DNA of 64,000 nucleotides from Pterois miles (Eukaryota > Chordata > Actinopteri > Perciformes > Scorpaenidae): contig CAMQGK010000637.1 in NCBI GenBank assembly GCA_947000775.1, positions 27,079,501-27,143,500 of the forward strand. The letters are read 5' to 3'. Shown in pieces: positions 13,301-25,300 of the stretch; the stretch's first letter is position 1; every line of letters starts with the position of its first letter. Under the pieces are notes generated by a model. That model saw only the letters and a list, made by a program, of their open reading frames with translations. It was not told the DNA's origin and made no database searches. The position numbers and the translations under genes are program-made.

Positions 13301-16300
13301 ACCTTGGCAGTGATCGATTATTTATTTGTTGTAATCAACATTAGCCCGTTTAATTACATTAAGTGTGAAGCTTTTGCTGTCGATCAGCACTCACCTTGGT
13401 TACAGGTGGTTCCCCCGTAGGCGGACTGCGAGCAGTCGCACACGTAGCCGTTGCTCTTCTCGATGCACCTCCCTCTGTTGTGGCAGAGGCTGCTGGAGCC
13501 GCTGCAGTAGCCGGGGCAACCGGAGGTCACCCCCGGCGTCATCTTGGCCCTCTCCTCCAGATCAAAGCTCAAGCCGTTGACGGTCAGAGTCCTGATGCAG
13601 CCCAGGAAGCCTCTCTGCTGGGATGCTGTTCCTCCTGAGACAAGAACAGCTGTTTAGTCACATCTAATGCTCGCTGGCTATACTAAGAAGCATCTTTGAT
13701 GACTTTCATAACCACTATTCCCTTTAAGGCTGATGAGGATTTATGACAATCATTTACTTAGTTCCAGTTTGCATCTAGAGCAACTCTGTAGGCGCTTAAG
13801 CGTGTGAAACCTCATTAAGACTAAATATACAATGTAATGGACTACACAGGTTTCCAAGAGACATCACTGTGGGATGCACATAGAAAACAAACGTTTGTGA
13901 CATGGTAACAGCAGATAACTTATACTTCATAGAGGTGAGACTGATGACTTCTGATGGAAATGTAGCACACTGTTATTATGTCTATAATTTATCCCAGAAA
14001 AAAAACAAAACAGGTGGGTGTAATTTCCTTTCATGATCCCACAAGGATGATAAATGATACTTGTTCAATTAAGTTTTTGAATATGTCTGGCATATGTCTA
14101 GTGGTATATTTTGATGCCACAAACAGCAGGGATCCCATATGTTACGACTGGTAATATGTAGCAGGCTGTAGAGAGGCACGTCTATCAGGAGCGGCTTTAC
14201 GTCTTGTTAACTCCTGCTGGCAAACAGCACAGATATCATACGGCTAATGCAAATGTATGACGCTATATGAGCTTTCATGCTATTAACCCATGCTGCCTGC
14301 TGATGGTCTGGGACATGCACAGGTCATTTCTCACTACCTGAAAGAGCCAACCATGTGTAGTCTGGGTTAGTGTTATTAATGCTACTAGGTGGGAGTGTAC
14401 AGTATCTGCGTTCACCAGCTCAACATCCTCTTAATATGAAACACTAAGGAGACCTTTCAAATGGTTTTATGTTCTCAGCAACCCTGGGTCAATATGTTCA
14501 AATCACCCACCAACAGTTTACAGCTTACTGAGGTTAGACGCCCTCTAACTTACAACTCAAATTTGCAGGCAAGACAGATTTCTTAACTTTAGAAATTGAT
14601 AATCCACAGTACCTAGTAGATTTTTAACCATTCAAACTGCATTTGAAACACCCATGTTCCTTTGCTGTTTTGCAATTTTAAATGCATAGACATCCCATAG
14701 CAGTCTCTTACAATGATAGTTTACATCAACAACATAAGACCTGGGAACACAGGAACTCATTGTGCCAAAAAATAAAAATAATAAAAAAGTAATACAGCGC
14801 CAAAAATGACGCCTATACACTTCATAATTAAAAGTGGCTTATGTACTTTCATGTTGTTTTCCACTATTAATTACTTATCACTTGCATGTTAAAACACTGG
14901 ACACCTTGAAGGTGAACAATAAAAACCATTTTTTTAATTATTATTATTGTAAACTGAATGTGCAAACATGAAAAATGTTTTAGGATTTTAATAAATTAAG
15001 TGCAAAAATGTATTGGTTGAGAATAATTGAAAACGTTTTTAGTGCTTAATACTTTTGTCTTTCTTCAGCCATCATGTGTCTGCTGGAGTAACTACTCAGG
15101 GTGTACGAGGCGGTGAGCTGTACATGCATGGCGCCTGTGTTGTTTGAATGCACACTCAATTCACAACAGCAGTGAGAAGCAAACGGTACAACAGAACACA
15201 GTTTGAACAGACAGCTGATGAAATGCATACAATAATCTACAATAATGTAGAAGAGATTCGATCCTATCAACGCTAAAATTGATCTTCACAATGCAGGTAT
15301 CGGTAGGATCAGGATTTTCGGCTCGATCTGCCCAGCGCTAATAGGAATGACCCTGATGTTTCTCAGTGAATTTCCATGTGTGATGTCGGCTAGCTTTAGC
15401 CAGAAGATGTCTATCACTTGTATGAAACCTTTTAGGAAATGCTACCACATAGAAACCACATAGAAATGTATCTCTAAATATGATTTTACCATAATGATAC
15501 TGTAGATGCTAAAAAATATAAATATAAGCCACAGTACTGCATGGTTGTGTTCAGACAGAATGGGGTTAATACAGCCTTTTAGTGTAATTACAGTATAATT
15601 AGACACATTACAGTAAAAATCAGCTTATGTTACTTAAATAACAGGACACATCTGTTACTAAAATCTATAAAAGATAAATTGAAGGAAGTTTTAAATAAAT
15701 AGATAACAGTCACTGCGTTACATAATATACTCTGATGCTATTGAATATTATAACTTTAACAGTAATATTAGGTGATACATTCACTATTAATTTCAGTGTA
15801 CTACACTCTTAAATTCTATCATCCATCAAAACAGTTATGTGTATTTAAACATGTGTCTTGGGTAAATATGATAGTTGTTGAACTAGAAAAATGTTATTTT
15901 CTGCATAACATAAATTTAGAGTATCATGTTGAAGGCAAAGTCAAATAATGGTATTTTGTTTGTTTCACAGATTATGGTATGTTGTTGTAGATATTAGTTC
16001 TCCAGTGAGCTTTTTTATTTTTAAAATGATAGTAATGTTTTATCATCTACTTTTCCAAGTTTTAAAATGGCATGAAAAGCCATTATATCCATTATAATCA
16101 CACGTTTATTATTTAACTTAATCTTCTGGGAGAATGCTGTAAAATTACACCTTTGTACCATCTTATGAAAACAATTAAATCTTCACCTAATGATGAGGTC
16201 TTCTGAGGTCACCGGAGGAGTATTACTTCCATTTGTTACTTCACTCCTCTGATAAATTATTTCGTAAAGTAAATGACCCATTAAGTGCATGAACTGTAGC

Positions 16301-19300
16301 CTACAGTAAAATGGAGAACACTTTTTTAAAAATGGGGTCTGTCCCCTCCAGAGGGCTGGTGTATTATTAAGGAGACACATTAAAATGTCAGAGGGGGGAG
16401 GCTGCTGGAGAATGTGAGATGCTCCTGTACGACAGCAGTAATGAAAAAAATAATACAATGCAGTAGTTCTTCACAGCAGCTTACAGGGCAGGTCTGGATT
16501 TTTCAAGGTTGTTACAGTATTGTTATAATTTCCTCTCCATTTTAGCTGTTAAGAGATGCCCTTGTACTGTGACTACATAGTAAAAGATAGGAGATAAAAA
16601 AATGGTCCTTGCTTTGTGTAAAAATTTCGTTTTAAAGTTCAGACAAAGCTAACATGAGCATGAGCTTCAGCTGCCCTCCAGAAAGCGGTGAGTTATGCTA
16701 CGAAAGGATCACCTCAAGGCCAGTCCAGAGAGGAGGACTGATTACGACCAATAACTCTTTTTTTAAAGTACAGATGGTATGTGAGAGTTGTATTAAGGCA
16801 GCCACACCTTTCCTTTAGAGGCTAACGTCAGTCTGGATCCTATTTTCCCATATTTTTGGTGTCTGACTAAAAGCAACAACACTTTCTGAAATTGCTGCTC
16901 ACTGGCTGCAACATGGTGCAACTGGGGCAAGCTGGCACTGTCAAGTCCACTAAAAGTGCTGGTATCTGCTATCACAGACTGTTATTATAAGTGTACCACA
17001 TTACAGAAAGAGTCACGTTCTGGCGTACAGAAAGCGTAGCTTCGTGTTATCTAAAAAAAAAAAAACAAAAACTGAATGTCATGGCTGAATGTTTAGATGA
17101 TTTCCACAGTGTGGATGACATCTTTGAATTTGGTGGATTTGAGACAGAGTATACAGATATTCAGATTTCACAGTGAGACTTTGGATTTGGTCACAACAAC
17201 AAACAGACCAGATTTAGTGGAAGGTAAGAAAACCTTTTTATTTTTCTGTAGTGTCCTTTCCATAATGTTGTTAGACACTTCTAATAACAATCTGAGCCTG
17301 TTAGTGGCAAAAACAAGCACTTTCAGTGAATGCAATGTTTTCTCAAAGCTTGTTTCATAGGTGCCGGTTACAGTGTTCTCCCTCAATACTGGACCAGTTT
17401 CAATTCAGTTTCAATGGCTGGTCCAGGTTGAAAAAAATACCAAAGTTACCCTTCAGAGCTGCACCACCTGACTCTGCAGTTCCTTGTTTTAGTATCTTTC
17501 ATCTTACTGAATTGGTTTTAAATGCCCACACATTTATTTACTGTTTTGGTTCACAGCCTCATTTCCAGCAGCAGGCAGCTGTTTCCAGTAAAGGTTTTCA
17601 GCACCAAACAGCACCGGAAAAGTTAGCTGCTGAACACGATGGAGCATTTAGCTGTAGCTCAGCAAATTAATGGACCCTTTGAACTTATTTTCCTAGTTCC
17701 CTATCCCATTCAACAAGAGCCCAAGTTCGCTAGAGGACAGTTACCGTTAACAGGTGTGGCCGGTCCGACCGTTGGGTCCTAGGCTACTCCATCTGTTGCT
17801 GCATCGGAGCAGCAGGGTAGACGTCCAGAAGAAGGCAGGAAGAACACCAAGGTGAGTCTCCTTGTCACCAGTATAAGCAGTTTTCAGCAGTCCTACCTGG
17901 GTAATACCAGTTAGACTACGAATCTGATCCTTTAAACGGAGAGCTGGTCGGTATATCCCAAACGGGTTATATCGTGGATCTTACAAGCTACACAGCCGGA
18001 TATTTCCCTCAGGAGTTGGTGAAAACAGCTATAAGTACAGGGAATATTGGACTTGCGTTCACCAGGCGACTTTTATAAGGTGATAATATATCATTGTTGT
18101 GTTTACATCTTGCTGCACAGTGTTCTCCCTCAGTACTAAACCAATTTCAATCTTGGGTCAGTTAGACCCAAAAACATGGCTGGTCCAGGCTGAAAAATAC
18201 CAAACTTACCCAGCAGTTCCCCATTTTCACACCGTTCAGCTCATTATTTTGGATTTAAATGTCCACACATTACTGTTTTGGTTCACAACCTCATTTCCAG
18301 CAGCAGGCAGCGGTTTCCAGTACAGGCTTTCAGCACCAAACAGCACAGACAAAGTTAGCTGCTGAACACAGTGGAGCATTTAGCAGCTATAGAGGCAGGT
18401 ATTTCCCTCAGGAGTTGGTGAAAACAGCTATAAGTAGAGGGAATACTGGACTTACATTCACCAGGTATCTTTTATAAGGTGATAATATATCATTGTTGTG
18501 TTTACATCTTGCTACACAGTGTTCTCCCTCAATACTGGGCCAATTTCAAGTTTAGGTCACTTCCACCCAAAATCATGGTTGAAAAATATCAAAGTTACCT
18601 TTTAAAGCTGCAGCACCTGACTCTGCACTTCCCTGTTTTCACACCTCATTGTTTTGGTTTTAAATGCCCACACATTTACTGTTTTGGTTCACAACCTCAT
18701 TTCCAGCAGTACAGGCTTTCAGCACCAAACAGCACAGATAAAGTTAGCTGCTGAACACATTGGAGCATTTAGCAGCTATAGAGGCAGGTATTTCCCTCAG
18801 GAGTTGGTGAAAACAGCTATAAGTAGAGAGAATATTGAACTTGCATTCACCAGGCGACTTTTATAAGGTGCTGATATATCACTGTTGTGTTTACATCTTG
18901 CTGTGCTGCCCCCAAAATAAAAAAAAAAAAAAATCAATTAATGCAGGTTTAAATATCTGGTGGAGGTACATTGAGTCTGACAGCGAGCCTACCTACAAAC
19001 AGCTGGCTGCTGAGCCGCAAGCGCAGGTGTCCGTCAGCTGGAGCCTCCAGGAAGCGGGAGGGGAGCTGGTCGACCTGCAGGGAGGCCTCCTTCACGTTGC
19101 GCTCTGCCCTCACGTAGTGCCACTGCCTGTCATTCAGAGGGAGGTGGGACTTCACGGACAGGATCGCTGGACCGTTTCCCACATCAAAGGAGAATGTCAC
19201 CACTGAGGGAGCTAGAGGGCCAATGGGGAATCACACACACACACACACACACACATGCATACGACAGGCAGGTCAGACTGAATGTGATATTAGGTGTTTT

Positions 19301-22300
19301 ATGTTCCCCTCTATCCTCCCTTTCTGATGCAATGTGATACAACGCTGCTGGGAAAACTTGATGACCTGAATAGATTTATGAGGGGGCTCAGCTGACAGCT
19401 CGTCAATATTTCACAACGTCTCCGATGCTGCAGTCATACATAATGGTTCCAAATACACTGAGAACGCCTCCCTCAGGTTTATGAACAAAACACACTGTAA
19501 TCAACAATTTCAAATCTTTTTTTAATGCCTATAACAAAGAGACCAATCCACTGAGGAGGGGCTGGAAAGCTGCTCGTTAAATATGCTATTTGGGAGGATC
19601 ACGTCCCTGAATTCTTCAGTGCAATCCTAAAATTATTAGAACTACAGTGTGTGTTTCTTTATTGGAGTTAAACAATCAATCATTTGTGTAAATATAATTT
19701 ACAGCATTTTATCTCCTTTTTCCTGCAGTCAATCTACAAGGTAATCTTGGCCCATCCGGTGTGTTCATTAAGGATTTCAGCCTCACTACATGGGTAGTAA
19801 GGGAAATGCTTTTAACGTCTCCTGCGACAGCATGACATAGCTGTTGACTGCGTCATTAGGACTACATCACGCTGTGCAGACCTGACAGCCATGCTTCTCT
19901 GGGAAATTAAACTGTCAACTACAGTACAGCTAACATTTCCCTCTGAGAAACGCAAAAATAAATATCACTGACAGCTTTTGTGGCTGTTCTTATGGCTATT
20001 TTTTTTTTTTTTGGCATCCTGTGTCCATGTCCTTGTCATGTACTTCTCGTTCTCTGCTTCTCTATTCTGGCCTGAACATTGACTCACAGCTGAGCTCCAC
20101 TCTGATGAAGTCCTTGAGGCCCTGGTTCTCCAGAAACACTCCTGAAGGAGCGCTCGTCTTGAAGTAGAAGGAGATGTCAGAGGCCAGCTCGGCCTGCAGG
20201 GTGGGGAAGTAGAGGTAGGACGACTCCTGGTAGAAAGACGCTGCGTTCCATATAGACTCTGGAAGGAGAGAAGAGATGGAGGTGAAGTGGAGGTAGGAAG
20301 ACTCCTGATGGAGTTCTCATTCATGATTCAGGTTTCATTCTGCTACTACGGTTAGTTGCTACTACTACTGATACTACTACTATTACTGCTACTGTTAGTA
20401 CTACCGCTACTACTACTGTTACTACTACCGCCACTACTATTATTACTGCTACTACTACTATACTACTACTACCGCTACTACTCCTATACTACTACTACTG
20501 CTACTACTACTGTACTTCTAGTACTGCTACTACTGCTACTACTGTTATTGTTACTGCTACTGCTACTACTACTACTAATATCACTACTACTACAAATACT
20601 ACTACAAATACTACTACTACTAATATCACTACTAGTACTGTTACTGCTACTACTACCATTACTACTATTGTTACTGCTACTACTATTATCATTGCTACGA
20701 CTGCTTTTGTTCCTACTGCCTCTACTACTACTTTTACTACTAGTACTATTATTACTGCTACTGGTACTACTCGTGCTGCTCCTGCTGCTGTTCCTCCTGC
20801 CTCTACTGCTACTACTATTACTACTACTATTATTACTACTACTACTGTTACTGCCACTTGTGCTACTCCTGCTGCTGTTCCTCCAGCCTCTACTGCTACT
20901 ACTACTATTGTTACTACTACTACTGCTGTTACTGCTACTACTACTACTACTGCTCTTGTTCCTCCTGCCTCTACTACTACTATTACTACTCGCGCTGCTC
21001 CTACTGCTGTTCCTACTGCTGTTCCTCCAGCCTCTACTGCTACTACTACTATTGTTACTACTACTACTGCTGTTACTGCTACTACTACTACTACTGCTCT
21101 TGTTCCTCCTGCCTCTACTACTACTATTACTACTCGCGCTGCTCCTACTGCTGTTCCTACTGCCTCTACTACTACTATTACTACTCGTGCTGCTCCTACT
21201 GCTGTTCCTACTGCCTCTACTACTACTATTACAACTGGCGCTGCTCCTACTGCTGTTCCTCCTGCCTCTACTACTAGTACACCTGTAATATTACTATTAC
21301 TACTGCTGCTCCTGCTCCTCCTGACCCGTAACACCTGATCTGTCACCAGCATTTGCAGTGTTGACTTCTGGTGGAAACAGGAAACAAACTGTGGTCTCTG
21401 GTGTCAAAATTCACACACTTTGTACAGCTGACTGCCTGTCTCAACCTCCCTAAGAGTTTTTTTAATAATCTAACAACACGACATCATCTATTTCATTGCC
21501 ACTGAAAGAGCACAGCCATTATTCACAGAATTGCCAGAGGTTCATTATCAGGAAAACATAAACAATAGATTAAAGCATTTTAATCATTTTAACCAACAAC
21601 CAGTGCTGCTGTTTCTGCAGTGAGCCGGTCTTTGTATTTCACATAATACGAGGATTTCCACCAGGTGCCAGCTTTTCAATGAGCTGTTTTATTGGAGCAC
21701 ATAAAAACATATTCCAGGATTTGTGTTTGGAGAGCTCATTGCTGTGGGATGCTGTGGTACCACAGTTAAACGATTATGTTAAAGTTTACCATAAAAATAA
21801 ATCAGTTTCTCACATTTAAAAGTCTGGGTAAACATTTAGTAATAGATAATAGGCAACCATGAAACTTACCCAGTTGATTGATTGCATTAAGGTGTTTTTT
21901 GTATTTTAAGTTTTCTGAAATGTTATGTTTACATATGCAAATGAGGCATTATCTTATCAAATATGTGTAAATTTGCTTTCTGATAAAACCAGGTTGAAAA
22001 TTCTTGTTGCCATATAAGAGTCAAAGGTTTTTAAAGAGGGGATTTTGGATATCTCTTTTTATCACTCCATAAATCAGAAATACAAAAACAGCAATACAAA
22101 AATATATTTTAGTGATAAAATGTTGTATGAATTGGGCTGTGAATGATATATGAACAAACCCCTCTGTAAAAACCTTCATAATATACAGTAGATAGGAATG
22201 AAACTGGAGAGTTTGGTGTCTGAAAGTGCTGCTGAAGTGGAGATTTCTGACCCAGAGAGAGAAAAAACTCAATACATTTTCAGGGTAAAATAAATAACTA

Positions 22301-25300
22301 ATGAATATCAGGAGGAAACTTCCCAAGTTGTTCACAATTATTTTTTGGCATTACAAGTTTTCTGAGATTTAATATTTAAATACACAAATCAGGCATTATC
22401 TAATGCTAACTTTCGATGAATTTAGGAGAAATCTACAGACGCAAACAGACAAAAGGCTAAAATAAACAACTAAATGTATATTTGGATGTTTTCTTTCCAC
22501 TAGTCTGAAACACAACATGTTATGGAAGCAACATCTCAAAATTGACCAGTGCATGAAAGAAATGTATTTTGCTTGTAGTGTCTCGAAGTATTACTTCCAG
22601 GTAATAACAGTAATAACATTGTCTAGAAACTAAATGCAAATTACTGAAGCTACTTCTACTGTCAGAAAAATATTTGACATACAATTAAAAACACTTCGTT
22701 CAAACATTCATCATATAATAGGCAGTTTATGATAAGAATGTCCAATCATGTGTAAAAAACACTTTAATAGGTCACAAAATTGTTCCTGGAAATATTCTGG
22801 ATGTGCAGCGTTTTAGACATATTTGATGTCTTTAGGACACGCTGTAATCTCCGCTTATATAAAATAACATCACAGGGGTCTGGACTACATTTGACTGCTG
22901 ATGAGCTGCTAAAAATTCACTGCCCTTTGTCCACAGCTCTCTCTGGGACATGAAGCAGTGAATATCTACAACCTCGTTCATGTTCCAGTGCTGCTGTCCA
23001 GCCCCCCCCCCCCACCCATGTGTCTCCTCCCATTTTGGCACCCCCGCCTGGATGCACAACATGAGTTTATAAAGACGGACCCACTGGCAGGTCCAGCAGA
23101 TTTTATGTGGTTACAGTCCACACAGCCAGCTGTCTGACTTGTACCAGAAGAGATTAATTTGACCTTTCTATTCATGGATAAACAGATAAGGACATCGTCT
23201 GAGCTCAGTTTGCATCTGATCAACCCTAAGCCTCTGAATCAAGGCCTCCATCTGCAGCAAAATCTGGCACAGTAGCTTCAACACTGAGGTGATCACCTAC
23301 TGTCTCCATAACAACGCAGAGGGCCGACGTGGTAGACTGCCCGCGAGCCCGTTCTGTTGGTGTCTCCGATCACTATCTGGCTCACTGGCAGGTGGTCTTT
23401 ATAGGAGAGGATTCCTGTGTCATTAGCCCTGTGGCACACAAAACAGAATTAAATAAATGGCAGCGCAGTGCCCTCGGGGTGGATGCCTTTCTGGGGGTCC
23501 AGATAAAGGCATCCATTCTTCTGCATTAGCACAGAACACAGAGTAAACACATTAAAAAGGGAGCAATCTATCACAATGCAGACAACTGCCTCTGGAAATA
23601 TGCAAACTGAGCTGAATCGAAAGAAGCTTTGCAGTGGATTAACGTACGGTAAACAAAGACATTCAGAGCATCTAATACATAAAAACTAGAATGCAGCCTT
23701 TGTTTTTTCCTTCAGTGCTTAAAGACGATGATTGGATTGACTATGATTGGATGCATAAACTGTAATTAATCATTTTGGAGATTAAATTGTTGAAGACATT
23801 CTGACTAAATCTATCTGACTGTGTTGTAGATAGACAAGAAGAAAAAGTGATTCTTGGTGCTCTGTGAGTGGTTTCAGCCATTTAGGAATATTCTCTATGA
23901 ATTGATTTTTGTTGAATTGACTAATTAATCATAAGTAGTCTTTCTGTGGACTGTCTCAGGGTGCTACAGTAATTTATGGATATACCACACCGCGATTATG
24001 AGAGATCACTGAGGTTATTCATTATTTGGGTTTTTTCCTCTCATGGTCTTGATCCTTTTTTTCTTTTTCACGTTTGGTAATTCATTTTAGGAACCTTAAA
24101 GGGGACATATCGCGCTCATATTCAGGTTGCTTTAATGTTAAAAACTCTCATTTGTTTCCTCATACTGTCTGAATGTACCTGTATTCACCCTCTGTCTGAA
24201 ACGCTCCGTTTCAGAGCCTGTCTTCCTGAAAAAGCCCAGTCTGCTCTGATTTGCTTGAGAGAAAAATATGGCACAACTTCACCAAGGTAGCGCTCAAGCT
24301 GTGGGTGCAACGCAGAAAAAACTAACTGGTTTGTCTCATTTCACAGTTTGTGGTTTGGTAGGAACTCCAGACACCTAAACATATGAGCAAAATCTCTGAA
24401 AAAGTGTTTTTTTTAATGATATGTCCCCTTTATATTTATATCAGGATGGGGCTCCTATAAGGAGGGACGGGTGCTGTTAGGATTTTATTGATATTATTAC
24501 TCTTTTCGAGACTTCTAATTGGTTCAGTTCTTTATCTATAGTCTTATCAGTTCTTTTTCATTACTAAATAATTGCTTTTGAATATATTATACATTATATT
24601 CAAATTTTAAATATATCTAAACATGGCTTACAACAATCACTGTATAAACTCAATAATATCTTACTGGAAACTAATATACAATGATAATAGAATAAATAGT
24701 ATTCCTGAGTGAAGTTAGTAAAGAAGCTTATTACACTGTGTTGTTGAATACTTGATTCTGATTGTTTAGTCACAGTGTTCTGCGGTCTGTTATTTCTTCT
24801 CAAAATATTGATTTCTTTAGTAATTAGCTGTGTAATAAGCGTGATAATGTACATCTAGCAGATCATTGTTGTGAAATAAACCTCGACAGGGCGATGCCGA
24901 TGCTGACTCTGACGCAGAGGGGTTTCTTTCAAAACAATGACCGGCTCGCTGTACATTATCCTTTACTTAGCAGTATTCAGGACTTTAATAATTTACCACT
25001 GGTGCCCACCGGGTTTCGGTACCCATCCCGACCTATAAGTGCAGGTTAGATATACTCTCAGTTGCCAGTTCATTAGGAACACCGAGCAAAAACTAAAGTG
25101 GTCTAATAAAACAGTCCTGCAATAAATCCTCCGTTCATGAGGGAAGTTTTACTGTTTTATTTAGAGAGGCGTTGATTCATCTGTATGATCAATGTGGAGG
25201 ATGTAATTTGTGGTGCTGTTAGATTATATCGTGTACAGAGATTTCTGTCATTCAGCCTACCCTCACGGACAAGATGGGAAGAGGAAACTTTCAATAAAAC

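Larger units (their letters stand above)
10830..13394. other. Intron between exons 13 and 14
   Basis: A 2.6 kb intron. 10830-11620 shows nothing recognised. 11625-12600 is a stack of nested repeats described separately. 12600-13394 is AT-rich with no recognised element. Confidence 0.5.

Noticed and set aside
17326..18866. Repeated ORFs containing HFQQQAAVSS and FQHQTA
   Set aside because: They recur because the DNA is a tandem array of a non-coding dispersed repeat. Frames differ between units and are truncated.
17371..18905. CRISPR array
   Set aside because: Repeats are nearly 400 bases with no short spacers and the genome is vertebrate.
20356..21352. Overlapping ORFs of 310, 281 and 139 codons on both strands
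   Set aside because: They are translations of a trinucleotide array whose fixed register lacks stops in several frames. Composition is almost only Leu, Val/Ala or Cys/Tyr with no domain.
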